Source: Synechocystis sp. PCC 7509
GTDB lineage: Bacteria > Cyanobacteriota > Cyanobacteriia > Cyanobacteriales > Chroococcidiopsidaceae
Length of the DNA stretch: 64,000 nt
Reading direction: 5' to 3'
NCBI RefSeq assembly: GCF_000332075.2
Contig: NZ_KI966370.1
Coordinates: forward strand, 19,391 to 83,390
Shown: positions 43,042 through 52,155 of the stretch, one piece after another
Position numbering within the stretch: the stretch's first letter is position 1
How the letters are laid out: each line of letters opens with the position of its first letter
Notes under the pieces: model-generated
Seen by the model: the letters and a program-made list of their open reading frames with translations, nothing else
Databases searched by the model: none
What the model was told of the DNA's origin: nothing
Position numbers and translations under genes: made by a program

Positions 43042-43116
43042 CAGCAGCCAAAAGGGTAAGGAACCCGAAGCATAAAAACTTATCTAATAGTATTAGACAA
43101 TTAATATATTAGCTTT

Positions 43117-43506
43117 TTATAGCTTTAGCTGTTGCCGTAAATCATCTATATTTCTAATAGTGTTCCAATCAATATCGGTGGAATGTAGTAAATCAATGGC
43201 TACACCAATGAGGTGCTGAGGGAACACGCGATCGCTTGGAGCAACAGGAGTGTCGTTGTTATCGCGCACGGTACGTGCTGTTTGGGATAACCAGGTTTGT
43301 GAGGTGCGAGTAATTTTGACATTGATGTTTACAAGTTTCTCCGGCTCTGGTTGTTTTTGTCTAACTGAAGGCGAAACTTCTAGTTCTGAGGAAGAAACTT
43401 TTTCTGGTGATGAGATCGCCTCTGGCTCTTGCTTTGGCTTGCTTGTTTTACCAAAGTCACTTAGCTTACCTAAACCGCCCATTCGAGAGCCTTTTCTATC
43501 CGTCAT
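43117..43506 (-). CDS. Partition partner of the second ParA
   Basis: A 129-residue protein from the ATG at 43506, which overlaps the ParA stop (ATGA). An upstream start at 43530 would lie inside parA and is less likely. The N-terminal part is Ser/Glu/Pro/Lys-rich and flexible; the C-terminal about 70 residues (VNINVKITRTSQTWLSQTAR, then PQHLIGVAIDLLHSTDID) could form a strand plus helices of a small DNA-binding domain. Position and size identify it as the ParB-like component; the fold is not certain. Confidence 0.6.
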   Translation of the reverse strand: MTDRKGSRMGGLGKLSDFGKTSKPKQEPEAISSPEKVSSSELEVSPSVRQKQPEPEKLVNINVKITRTSQTWLSQTARTVRDNNDTPVAPSDRVFPQHLIGVAIDLLHSTDIDWNTIRNIDDLRQQLKL

Positions 43507-44231
43507 GACACCTTCCACAGTTTGCTGCATTCTTTAGCAAGAGATTGATAAGCTTTTGCGCCACTAGAATTAGAGGCGTAGTCAAGAATCGATTTTTGCA
43601 CCGCGATAGACTCCGCCACGCTGATATTTTCAGGAATTACAGCGTGTAGAAGCCGATAGTCCATCTCCACAGAGGATTCAATCAGTAAATCGTCCGCCTC
43701 GCGGGTCAAAACTAATCGCGGTTTATAGCGTACCCGTAAAGCTTCAATGGGCATATCTGGTCTTTCATCTCGAATTAGCGTTATCGCTTCAGAAAAACCC
43801 CGCAAGGCAGCAGGTTCGCACAAAGTTGGTACCAAAACGCGATCGCTGCTCAGAAGTGCCTGCACGGATGCAACACTCAGGCTAGGCGGACAGTCCATCA
43901 ATACCAAATCGAAAAAGCCAGTCAGCCTCGACAGTGCAGGAGTAAACAAGTCGGATTCGGTCGCCAGGCGAAACATCCCAATATCCCCAGGAATCAGGGA
44001 CAGGTTTTTTGTGGCTGTAGATAGGGGAGTAAATAGCCCTTCTGAAGTCAACCAATCGAGTGCTGTAGGAGTCTGTCCATCCATACCTAATCCGAATGAA
44101 AGCGTCCTCTGTCCATCAAGGTCAATTACCAACACTCGACGCTTGGGACAAGCCAATGCTGCACCTAAGTTCAAAGCTGTCGTACTTTTTCCAGTCCCGC
44201 CTTTGAGATTGAATACAGCTACCTTCAACAT
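43503..44231 (-). CDS. parA: ParA family partition ATPase (second locus)
   Basis: A 242-residue ParA/Soj-like ATPase: FNLKGGTGKSTTALNLGAAL (deviant Walker A), VIDLDGQRTLSFGLG (Walker A') and LVLMDCPPSLSVASVQALL (Walker B). It differs clearly from the short ParA at 32623 and resembles chromosomal or plasmid type Ib/Soj forms. Repeats of TTAAnGGTATTA (44264-44380) upstream are the likely operator or centromere. Two unrelated ParA loci in one molecule suggest plasmid fusion. Confidence 0.85.
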   Translation of the reverse strand: MLKVAVFNLKGGTGKSTTALNLGAALACPKRRVLVIDLDGQRTLSFGLGMDGQTPTALDWLTSEGLFTPLSTATKNLSLIPGDIGMFRLATESDLFTPALSRLTGFFDLVLMDCPPSLSVASVQALLSSDRVLVPTLCEPAALRGFSEAITLIRDERPDMPIEALRVRYKPRLVLTREADDLLIESSVEMDYRLLHAVIPENISVAESIAVQKSILDYASNSSGAKAYQSLAKECSKLWKVS

Positions 44232-44263
44232 ACATAATACTTAGATTGTTTTATTGTTTAAGT

Positions 44264-44380
44264 GCATTAAGGTATTAGACCTTTATACAATTAATTCAAT
44301 TTCGGATTCCGCTCTCCGGGCAGATTATACTTATTATTGTCTTAAATAATAATACCGTTAATGCTTAAAGGTATTATACC
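44264..44380. promoter_or_regulatory. Iterated GGTATTA motifs upstream of parA
   Basis: GCATTAAGGTATTA (44264-44277), its near-inverse TAATACCGTTAATGC (44350-44364) and TTAAAGGTATTATACC (44365-44380) share one core in both orientations. Candidate centromere or operator of the second partition locus. Confidence 0.5.
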
Positions 44381-44488
44381 ATTAAATTTTAATATGATTA
44401 CTCAAGGCGTAAAGAAGACCGATGCTGTATTAACTCTAAAAAGTACTATTAATTATCTTAAACCGAACGTAAGCGTGGAGTCTAAAGC

Positions 44489-44608
44489 TTAAACATGAGC
44501 GTGTTCCATTAGAAAGCTCTCAAACGCTTTAAAGTCCGCAGAATTAGGAAATGGAATCTTAAGGTTAACCCTTGACGGTTTTTCCCTTGCTTGCCCTACC
44601 GATTTAGG
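44489..44608 (-). pseudogene. Possible coding relic
   Basis: The minus strand reads about 39 codons including REKPSRVNLKIPFPNSADFK then AFESFLMEHAHV and a stop, with coding-like composition but no start (a stop directly precedes). Not recognised. Confidence 0.3.
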
Positions 44609-44652
44609 CTATTAGTAGGTAAGCTTTCGGGCCTTGCATTCCGCTAATTTCA

Positions 44653-44826
44653 TTACTTACTTTCAGCGTAGACGGGGTCAATGACCCTTTTACGTAGGAA
44701 CGGAGAGAAGAAAATCTCCGGAGAGAAGAAAATCTCAGTCACATAGCGCGGATGCGCCTGATACACAACTTTCACGTCGCACGCCCCTAATAACAGCTTC
44801 CGTAACTTTACCCCATATTGAATCAT
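44653..44826 (-). CDS. Small hypothetical protein, possibly a gene remnant
   Basis: ATG at 44826, 57 codons: MIQYGVKLRKLLLGACDVKV, then VYQAHPRYVTEIFFSPEIFF, then SPFLRKRVIDPVYAESK. An exact 18-bp tandem duplication (44701-44718 and 44719-44736) duplicates EIFFSP in frame. No strong ribosome binding site. The family is unknown; the rest of the gap 44381-44905 shows nothing else. Confidence 0.35.
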   Translation of the reverse strand: MIQYGVKLRKLLLGACDVKVVYQAHPRYVTEIFFSPEIFFSPFLRKRVIDPVYAESK

Positions 44827-44905
44827 GCCCAACGGTAGGAGTTTATTGTTAATCCTACTCCTTTTTGAGATGTCTCATTTGAATTCGCTAACAGTGTCTT
44901 CGCGC

Positions 44906-45298
44906 TTATTTACCCCTATCAGGCAAATCTACGACTTTTTTCAACTGTGTTGAGATTGCCGCCAGCAGCTCGTCTGCGGAAAAGGGCTTAGAGAGAAAAT
45001 CATCGGCTCCCAGTTCCATCCCTTGGTGGAGATCGGCATAACTTGCTTTGGCGGTGGTAAAAATAAAGGGAATTGCTGAGGTAAGTGGATTTTGACGCAA
45101 CGCGACTAGCACACCGTAGCCATCTAGTTCGGGCATCATCACATCACAAAGGATCAAATCAGGGAGCTGTTCCTGTGCCAACTGCACGCCAAGCAGACCG
45201 TTTTCTGCTTCAATGGTATGGAAATCCTCAAATGAGAGGATTTGAACAGTGTTAGCTCGCAGTAGTACCTCGTCTTCAATCACTAGAATTTTCATCAT
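44906..45298 (-). CDS. Single-domain response regulator
   Basis: A 130-residue CheY-like receiver. VIEDEVLLRANTVQI gives the acidic pocket, LPDLILCDVMMPELDGYGVL the phosphoacceptor Asp (about 52), FIFTTAKAS the conserved Thr/Ser and DDFLSKPFS the Lys. There is no output domain, so it probably acts as a phosphate shuttle or through protein contacts. It overlaps the stop of the cyanobacteriochrome kinase gene by 23 bp, indicating cotranscription and a cognate pair. Confidence 0.9.
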   Translation of the reverse strand: MMKILVIEDEVLLRANTVQILSFEDFHTIEAENGLLGVQLAQEQLPDLILCDVMMPELDGYGVLVALRQNPLTSAIPFIFTTAKASYADLHQGMELGADDFLSKPFSADELLAAISTQLKKVVDLPDRGK

Positions 45299-47099
45299 CT
45301 ATTTCTACCTGTTTGCTGCCCAATGGTAGCGTGACTGTAAATGTTGTGCCAACTCCAACTTCACTATGCATGGCAATCTTGCCACCATGTAAGTCTACGG
45401 ATTTTTTGACAATGGCTAGTCCTAGCCCTGTGCCGGAGATTGTGCCGACATTGCTGGCTCTATAAAACGAATCAAACAATTGGGCTTGATCTGCTGCGGA
45501 AATGCCGATGCCTTCGTCTTGAATATGGAAAATTACTTCTTCCGGCTGGCAAATAACCTCAAAATAGACAGTGCCACCTTGAGGTGAGTACTTAATGGCA
45601 TTGGAGAGTAAATTGCTCAGGATATGTCGCAGTAGTTTTTCATCAATGCAAGCATTGGTGGACTCACCCTGATTCACCAATGCAATTGTGTGGCGGTCAT
45701 TGCTCAGGCGTAAATCTTTAACCAGAACTTGACAGAATCCTACTAAATCTAGTGATGCTGGGTTGCACTCTAGTTTTCCCGCTTCGGCTTTGCCAATTAA
45801 CAGCACATCATTTAACAACTGAGTCATATGCTTGACAGTTGTTTGAATTTGCTGGAGATGGGTGAATTTTTGCTCCTCACGCAGTCTGTGGCTGTACTTT
45901 TGCAGTAAATCAGCAGAAGATAAGATAGTGGCTAAGGGGGTGCGGAACTCGTGGGAGGTCATCGTCACAAAATGGGATTTAAGTTCATTTAGTTCTTTTT
46001 CTTTCTCTAAAGCGTTGCGAATGTCTTCTTCTGCCTGCATGCGCTCTGTAATATCTTCAACAAACCCTTCGTAGTACAGCAGGATATCTTTAGAGTCATA
46101 AACAGCCCTGGCGTTCTCAGAAATCCAAATCCTCCTGCCATCTTGACGATAAACCTGAGACTTAAACTCCGACACAAGTTTGTATTTCTGCATTAAGCAA
46201 ATAAACTCTGAACGACGGTTAGGATCGACATAAAGTTGATGTTCTATGTCTGTAATGTTCGTGAGCAGTTCTTGGGGGCATACATAGCCATAGATTTTTG
46301 CTAAGGCAGGATTAGCACTGAGATAACGCCCATCAGGGGTAGTTTGGAAAATGCCCTCCGTAGCATTTTGAAAAATGTCCCGATATTTATGTTCTGCCTG
46401 CCGTAAGGATAGCTCTATCCGTTGCCGCTCGGTGACTTCAGCCTGTAACTCAGCCAGGATTTCTGCTTGTTGGACTGCTATACCAAATTGCTCACCAATT
46501 TGAGTTAATACCTTTACATCTGCTGCTTGCCAGCAACGAGGTGCAGAGTTTTGATAGGCTACCAGTAACCCCCAGAGCCGATCCTTGATCATAATTGGGG
46601 CGATGGCATAAGCCTTAGCCTGAAATTGCTCTAAAAGTTCAACGTGACAAGAATGGAAACCCATTTTGTAAATATCATCAACCGCAAACGTTTCATTGTT
46701 GCGGTAGCGACCCCCTTGAGTTTCTTGTAAATTAGTATCTACCCAAAGCTTCGTAACCTCTGGTTTCACCAGTTTTACCCAGCCAGGGGTGACAAATTCA
46801 GCTACAAAGTGACCATCCCAGTTGGGAGTGAAGCGATAGACAGCGACCCGGTCAGCCTCTAATAATTGGCAAACTTCCTTGGTAGTTGTCTGGAAAATAG
46901 CATCAATGTCTAGGAGTCCCCGAATCTGATTGATCGCCCTAGCCAGAGCTTTCTGCTGCTCTAGCTGGTATTGAGACAGGACAATCAACTCCTCATACTC
47001 TGAATAGCTAAGTTCTGTAGCCAGAATCTGCTTCAACCGCTCAAACGTTACCTCGCCTTGAGAAAAACTCTGCAATTTTGCCAACTTTTCAGTACTCAT
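45276..47099 (-). CDS. Cyanobacteriochrome-type GAF-PAS histidine kinase
   Basis: A 607-residue sensor. Residues about 55-215 are a GAF domain with the bilin-attachment pattern of cyanobacteriochromes: LQETQGGRYRNNETFAVDDI, then KMGFHSCHVELL with Cys151-His152, then LWGLLVAYQNSAPR. That set resembles the red/green type (family recollection). A PAS domain (about 240-355), HisKA ([14 protein letters not shown]) and HATPase ([25 protein letters not shown]) follow. It probably senses light through a covalent bilin and phosphorylates the receiver encoded next. ATG at 47099. Confidence 0.85.
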   Translation of the reverse strand: MSTEKLAKLQSFSQGEVTFERLKQILATELSYSEYEELIVLSQYQLEQQKALARAINQIRGLLDIDAIFQTTTKEVCQLLEADRVAVYRFTPNWDGHFVAEFVTPGWVKLVKPEVTKLWVDTNLQETQGGRYRNNETFAVDDIYKMGFHSCHVELLEQFQAKAYAIAPIMIKDRLWGLLVAYQNSAPRCWQAADVKVLTQIGEQFGIAVQQAEILAELQAEVTERQRIELSLRQAEHKYRDIFQNATEGIFQTTPDGRYLSANPALAKIYGYVCPQELLTNITDIEHQLYVDPNRRSEFICLMQKYKLVSEFKSQVYRQDGRRIWISENARAVYDSKDILLYYEGFVEDITERMQAEEDIRNALEKEKELNELKSHFVTMTSHEFRTPLATILSSADLLQKYSHRLREEQKFTHLQQIQTTVKHMTQLLNDVLLIGKAEAGKLECNPASLDLVGFCQVLVKDLRLSNDRHTIALVNQGESTNACIDEKLLRHILSNLLSNAIKYSPQGGTVYFEVICQPEEVIFHIQDEGIGISAADQAQLFDSFYRASNVGTISGTGLGLAIVKKSVDLHGGKIAMHSEVGVGTTFTVTLPLGSKQVEIDDENSSD

Positions 47100-47308
47100 C
47101 AGTTTGATTTAATAAAATTTGAATTTGAATAAATAGCTACTACGAGCAACTATAGCGATCGCTGCAAACTGCGGTGTTGAAGACTGATATTTAAGTTTTG
47201 ACTACTGAGCAGTTTGACTATATTTAGTATTCCCATCTACTACCAAGTTTGAACATCGTCAGAACGCAAAAGATTAAATCGATTAGCTATTCTCGCACTA
47301 GCTATATT

Positions 47309-47357
47309 GGGATAGCGACCGGATATATATAAAAACCTGCTTAATGGTACTCAAAAG
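47309..47357 (+). repeat. Possible diverged Tn3-type end
   Basis: GGGATAGCGACCGGATATAT then ATAAAAACCTGC matches the transposon end at 3355 (GGGATTGCTACAGGATACGT then GTAAAAACCTGC) at most positions. The rest of the gap 47100-47560 shows a HIP1 site near 47155 and no gene. Confidence 0.4.
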
Positions 47358-47560
47358 TTCATGCGCTCCTCGGCTTCAACAGTAAAACAAACTAAAATGC
47401 AAAATTCTGAAAGGATTTTAAATCAAAGCTTTCAGGAAGTTGTTGCATATCTTTGCACGGACCCGGTTCCAATCTCTGGAAGCTGTACGCGCTCCCATTT
47501 TTTCCAAGCGGAGGGTGAGTAAGCAGTCACTGGAGTACAACTGAATACTACGAAATCTTG

Positions 47561-48265
47561 TTATTCAGTTGTACTGCTAACTAGATGAAATTGACTTAGG
47601 ATGTTGAAGTTTTCAGGAGTCAAAACATCTTGTAAGTCGGGCATTTGATTGAGCAGCATAATTTCTTCCTTACACAACTGTTGCAAAACTTCTAAGCAGC
47701 GATCGCGTTGTGTTCCTGGTTGGAGGTCTTTTAGGAGATAAATTGCCATATTTAGCTTAGGTATTACATTAAGCACCTCTCGCGGGAACTGTTTTAAGAG
47801 TTTATTGTTAGTATCAACATGGTGCTGTAACTGTTGTACTTCTTGTTTCAATGCTTCATTTTTTTGCCGCTCGTCGTTATACTGTTGCATCACAACTTCA
47901 TGTTTAGCAAACCGAGTAGAGATTGCTGCCAGTAACTCGTCTGTAGTGAATGGTTTGGTAAGATAATCGTCTGCGCCTAATTCCATAGCACGTCTTCTAT
48001 CAGAGTAATCGGCCATAGCAGTGAGAAAAATAAACGGGATTGTTGCCGTCATCTGATTTTGACGTAAAGCGCTCAGGACTTCGTAACCATTGATTTCTGG
48101 CATCATTACATCACAAATAACTAAGTCTGGTAAGTATTCCTGCGCCCACAGAGCGCCAATCAAGCCATTCTCAGCGCTAACAGCATCGAACTGTTCAAAC
48201 TCAAGTATTTCTAAAATATTACTTCTAACTGTTGCTTCGTCTTCAATTACAAGAATCTTTTTCAT
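47561..48265 (-). CDS. Response regulator with helical C-terminal extension
   Basis: A 234-residue protein: an N-terminal receiver (VIEDEATVRSNILEI, LPDLVICDVMMPEINGYEVL with the phosphoacceptor Asp, DDYLTKPFT) and a C-terminal about 110-residue helical, coiled-coil-like region (QYNDERQKNEALKQEVQQLQ). No DNA-binding or enzymatic output domain is recognised. It follows the FHA kinase gene by 10 bp and is presumably its partner. Confidence 0.85.
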   Translation of the reverse strand: MKKILVIEDEATVRSNILEILEFEQFDAVSAENGLIGALWAQEYLPDLVICDVMMPEINGYEVLSALRQNQMTATIPFIFLTAMADYSDRRRAMELGADDYLTKPFTTDELLAAISTRFAKHEVVMQQYNDERQKNEALKQEVQQLQHHVDTNNKLLKQFPREVLNVIPKLNMAIYLLKDLQPGTQRDRCLEVLQQLCKEEIMLLNQMPDLQDVLTPENFNILSQFHLVSSTTE

Positions 48266-48275
48266 TTGTTTGTAC

Positions 48276-50273
48276 CTAATTATTTAATGGAAGTGTAACT
48301 ACGAAAATCGTGCCAACCTCAACTTCGCTCTCAACAAAGATTGAGCCATTATGCAATCCTACAGATTTTTTAACAATGGCAAGTCCCAATCCTGTACCAG
48401 AAATATTGCCAACATTGCTAGCTCTATGAAAAGCATCAAATAATTTGGTTTGGTCTCCTACAGGAATACCAATGCCTTCATCTTGAATACGAAAGATAGC
48501 TAAATCTTGTTTGCCAATTAAGTCAAAATGTACAATACCGCCTTGAGGCGAATACTTAATAGCATTTGAAAGTAGATTACTCAATATTTGCCGTAGCAAC
48601 TTTTTATCTAAGCAAGCATTGACGAATTGCTCTTGAGTACAAAAGGTAATCTTGTGAGAACTGGTGGTAAGTTGGATCTCCTCTACCAAGTCGTGACAGA
48701 ATTTTACAAGTTCAAGTGGTATTGGTTGAAACTCCAACTTGCCTGCTTCTGCTTTGCCAATTAACAATACGTCATTTAATAAATCCGTTGTGTGTTTGAC
48801 AGATGATTGAATACGTTGGAAATGTTCAACTTTTTTCTCCTGACTTAATTTATGATTGTAACGTTCAAGAATTTCTGTAGAGGATAAAATTGTAGCTAAA
48901 GGAGTACGAAACTCATGGGATGCCATAGTAACAAAACGTGATTTGAGTTCCCCTAGTTCTCTTTCCTTCTCTAAAGCTTTTAAAATACTTTCCTCTGCTC
49001 GCTTGCGCTTAGTAATATCAGTAGAAATTCCGCAAATTGCATAAATACTTTCATCAGCGTCATAAAGTGGAAACTTAATTGATAAGTATGTATGAAAACC
49101 ATCATCTTGATGAAATACTTCTTCCGACTCTAAAGCAGCTTGAGCTTCCAAGACTCTTTGGTCGTTGACTTGATATATTTCTGCCATCGCTTTTGGAAAT
49201 AAATCATAGTCTGTCTTACCTTTCACATCCTCTTTACTAATTTGAAAAACTGTTTTATACCATTGATTAACTAAAATGTATTGACCTTGAGTATTTTTAA
49301 CGGAAATTAGTGCTGTAGAGTTATCTAATATCGCTTGCAGTTGCTGCTCACTTGCTCTTAACGCCTGCTCTACTCGCTGGCGCTCGACGATTTCATTTCT
49401 CAACTCCTTATTAACCTCGTTTAATTGAGCAGTACGTTGTGCCACTCTACTTTCTAGTTCGTCATGAGCTTGTTTTAGTGCTGTTTCTATTTGCTTGCGC
49501 TCAGTAACGTCTACAACATAACTTCGGATTAAATCGCTCTCAGCAATGTAGTGTATGGATTGTTCAAAAACTCGTTCGCTATATTTAACCTCACGAATAA
49601 AAAACTTTGCTTTATTATTTTGAACTTGTGCTACTAACCCGGCTAACATTGGGTGCTGTAATTGTGCTTCCCTCAGACCTGGAAATTGCACGGTAGCGGC
49701 TGGATTGAGGTAAGTTATTGTGCCATCTAAAGTAATTTCAATAATTGGATTAGATAATAATTCAGGAAAAGAAGCTAATCGAACAAGTGCTGATTCGATT
49801 GAGTTTTCAAATTCAATGTCTACTCCAATTAAAGTTTGAAAAGGGTTGCTTAAGTTGGACAATAAGTCTGAAACCTCATCAGCTTTACTAGATGTCACTA
49901 GGTCTACATCGGAAAGACTAGAACTAGCATAGTACTTTGCTTCTACATCCCCGGCAAATACAATCACATCACCATGTTTAAGATCATGGGAGAAACAGCG
50001 TTGCTCATTAATAATGATGCCATTGGTACTTCTGTCTCCCTGTAAGTTGCCATCAATTATCCGAAATAAGTAACTAGCAGTTTCGGGAATAGCAATCCGT
50101 AGTAAAATAGCGTGCTGGCGAGAAACTAATTTAGAGTGCAGCACAATAGAGTTGGTTGAATCGCGACCAATTGAACAGGTACTATCTTCTAACTTAATTA
50201 CACGTTTTCCCTGTTTATCTTCAACCACTAGGAGATGTTGAATTTGTTGTTCACTTTTTATCGCATTTTTCAT
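48276..50273 (-). CDS. FHA-PAS-PAS histidine kinase
   Basis: A 665-residue sensor. The N-terminal FHA domain (about 25-110: SIGRDSTNSIVLHSKLVSRQ then HAILLRI, and NGIIIN) is expected to read phosphothreonine. PAS domains follow (about 165-265 and 305-425), then HisKA ([20 protein letters not shown]) and HATPase_c ([24 protein letters not shown]). The FHA-kinase combination links two-component to Ser/Thr kinase signalling. The kinase core is closely similar to those at 45276 and 52156. Confidence 0.85.
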   Translation of the reverse strand: MKNAIKSEQQIQHLLVVEDKQGKRVIKLEDSTCSIGRDSTNSIVLHSKLVSRQHAILLRIAIPETASYLFRIIDGNLQGDRSTNGIIINEQRCFSHDLKHGDVIVFAGDVEAKYYASSSLSDVDLVTSSKADEVSDLLSNLSNPFQTLIGVDIEFENSIESALVRLASFPELLSNPIIEITLDGTITYLNPAATVQFPGLREAQLQHPMLAGLVAQVQNNKAKFFIREVKYSERVFEQSIHYIAESDLIRSYVVDVTERKQIETALKQAHDELESRVAQRTAQLNEVNKELRNEIVERQRVEQALRASEQQLQAILDNSTALISVKNTQGQYILVNQWYKTVFQISKEDVKGKTDYDLFPKAMAEIYQVNDQRVLEAQAALESEEVFHQDDGFHTYLSIKFPLYDADESIYAICGISTDITKRKRAEESILKALEKERELGELKSRFVTMASHEFRTPLATILSSTEILERYNHKLSQEKKVEHFQRIQSSVKHTTDLLNDVLLIGKAEAGKLEFQPIPLELVKFCHDLVEEIQLTTSSHKITFCTQEQFVNACLDKKLLRQILSNLLSNAIKYSPQGGIVHFDLIGKQDLAIFRIQDEGIGIPVGDQTKLFDAFHRASNVGNISGTGLGLAIVKKSVGLHNGSIFVESEVEVGTIFVVTLPLNN

Positions 50274-50354
50274 ATAAATATTTAAGGTCTTAATCAGATT
50301 GTTCCCATTTTTGAGTAGAAAACTACTTTATTTAGGAAAAAACTATGTAAAGAT

Positions 50355-52145
50355 TTAATCAACAGAATTTTGATGTATTTGGTTGATGAGCGATAAGCTT
50401 TCTTCATCTGGTGTGATGGAAGAAAACTGTAGAGTTTTATTTACAGCGAGCAATTTCGTAAATTCTGCAACTGGTATTGGACGGCTAAATAGATAGCCTT
50501 GGATCTGATCACATTGTTGTTGCCGAAGCAAAAAAAGTTCAGCCTCGGTTTCTACACCTTCAGCAATCGTTTTTAGATTCATACCGTGTGCCATTTGAAT
50601 AATTGCTGTGGCGAGTGCTGCGATTTTTGCATCGTCTACAATACCATTAACAAAGCAACGATCTATTTTTAGCGTGTTCACGGAAAATTTATTTAAATAG
50701 TTTAAAGATGAGTAACCAGTACCAAAATCGTCAATTGCTATTTGAATTCCTAGAGCTTGTAATTCCTTCAATATTATGTTTACAGGCTCGGCATCTTTAA
50801 TAAAGATGCTCTCAGTAAGCTCCAATTCTAAATATTTAGGCTCCAAACCAGCTTTTTCTAAGATATTAACTAGGCTTTTACTAAAATTTGGTTGATTAAA
50901 GTAACGACCTGACAAATTCACTGCTATTCGTAAAGGCGGAAACTTGGCTATTTGCCAAAGTTTATTTTGCTTACAGGCAGTCATCAATACCCATTTAGTA
51001 ATAGGAATTATCAAACCATTTTCTTCAGCTATAGGAATAAAATCTGCTGGCGAAACTACTCCTATTTCTGGATGATGCCAGCGCAATAATGCTTCTGCAC
51101 CAACAATCTTTCCTGTTTGTAGCTCGACCTGGGGTTGGTAGTAGAGTTGGAGTTCTTTTCGTTCTAATGCGTAGTGTAGTTTAGTATCCAACGAGAGGTT
51201 ATTGGTACAAGCTCTATTAATTACCTCTTTGTAAAATTGATAACTATTTGATGTTTGCTCTCTAGCAAAATTCATAGCTATGTTAGCGTACTTCATTAAG
51301 GTAATTGTATCTTTACTATCCTTTGGATAGAGAGCAATCCCAATATTAACAGTAACAAAAACTTCTTGATCTTCTAGAATGAAAGGCTGAGATAAACTGT
51401 GAAGTATAGTTTGAGCTACATTAACTATTTCTTGTTTTTGCTTAACATTCTCCAAAAGGATAGCGAATTGCTCTACTTGTAACCGAGCTACAGTTTGATT
51501 TTCGTCAAGACAGCTTATTAATCTCTGAGCTACAGCTTTAAGTAACAAATCGCCAACTAAATGTCCTAAAACACTACTAATCTGGTTAAACCGCTCTAGT
51601 TTAAGTAGAAAAATTGGGACTAGGGTATCTTCACAATCAGCTTGAATTATTAGTTGATTGAGTCGCTCTTGTAATAGAAATTGGTTAGGTAGGTTTGTTA
51701 AACTATCGTAGTGAATTAGATGGTGCAGTTGTTCTTCAGCGTGCTTGAGTTCGGCAACACAACTTTGGGAGAAGGTTGCTTGTCTTTCTAGGCGAGTAGC
51801 AATCGCACTTAGGAGTTCGTCTGCGGTAATAGGCTTAGTGAGATAATCATCTGCTCCCAAATTCATCCCTTGACGGAGGTCAGCTTTGCTGGCTTTAGCT
51901 GTAGTAAAAATGAAGGGAATATTTGCAGTATTTGGGTTTTGACGTAATGCACTTAATACACCATATCCATCGACTTCCGGCATCATTACGTCGCAAAGTA
52001 TTAAATCGGGCAGATGTTCTTGAGCTAACTTAATTCCCAAAGAACCATTGTTAGCTTCAATAGTGATAAAATCCTCAAGTTCAAGAATTTGTACAGTGTT
52101 AGCTCGCAGTAGTTTTTCGTCTTCAATCACAAGAATCTTTTTCAT
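50355..52145 (-). CDS. Receiver-GGDEF-EAL protein (c-di-GMP signalling)
   Basis: A 596-residue protein from the ATG at 52145 (MKKILVIEDEKLLRANTVQI); a longer frame from 52232 would overlap the kinase gene and is rejected. Receiver at about 1-120. The GGDEF domain (about 165-325) is degenerate: the signature position reads RLQVEQFAIL, so cyclase activity is doubtful. The EAL domain (about 340-585) keeps EALLRWHHP, NLSGRYF, ELELTES, DDFGTGYSSLNYL and KIDRCFV, consistent with phosphodiesterase activity. It lies 10 bp after its kinase gene. Confidence 0.85.
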   Translation of the reverse strand: MKKILVIEDEKLLRANTVQILELEDFITIEANNGSLGIKLAQEHLPDLILCDVMMPEVDGYGVLSALRQNPNTANIPFIFTTAKASKADLRQGMNLGADDYLTKPITADELLSAIATRLERQATFSQSCVAELKHAEEQLHHLIHYDSLTNLPNQFLLQERLNQLIIQADCEDTLVPIFLLKLERFNQISSVLGHLVGDLLLKAVAQRLISCLDENQTVARLQVEQFAILLENVKQKQEIVNVAQTILHSLSQPFILEDQEVFVTVNIGIALYPKDSKDTITLMKYANIAMNFAREQTSNSYQFYKEVINRACTNNLSLDTKLHYALERKELQLYYQPQVELQTGKIVGAEALLRWHHPEIGVVSPADFIPIAEENGLIIPITKWVLMTACKQNKLWQIAKFPPLRIAVNLSGRYFNQPNFSKSLVNILEKAGLEPKYLELELTESIFIKDAEPVNIILKELQALGIQIAIDDFGTGYSSLNYLNKFSVNTLKIDRCFVNGIVDDAKIAALATAIIQMAHGMNLKTIAEGVETEAELFLLRQQQCDQIQGYLFSRPIPVAEFTKLLAVNKTLQFSSITPDEESLSLINQIHQNSVD

Positions 52146-52155
52146 TTGTTGTTTT

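Noticed and set aside
42876-43112. 78-residue protein
   Set aside because: The frame has no recognisable features and overlaps a Uma2-like C-terminal relic in a different frame that looks genuinely coding-derived.
50355-52145. Active diguanylate cyclase domain in the receiver-GGDEF-EAL protein
   Set aside because: The signature position reads RLQVEQFAIL and lacks GG(D/E)EF, so only the EAL activity is proposed.
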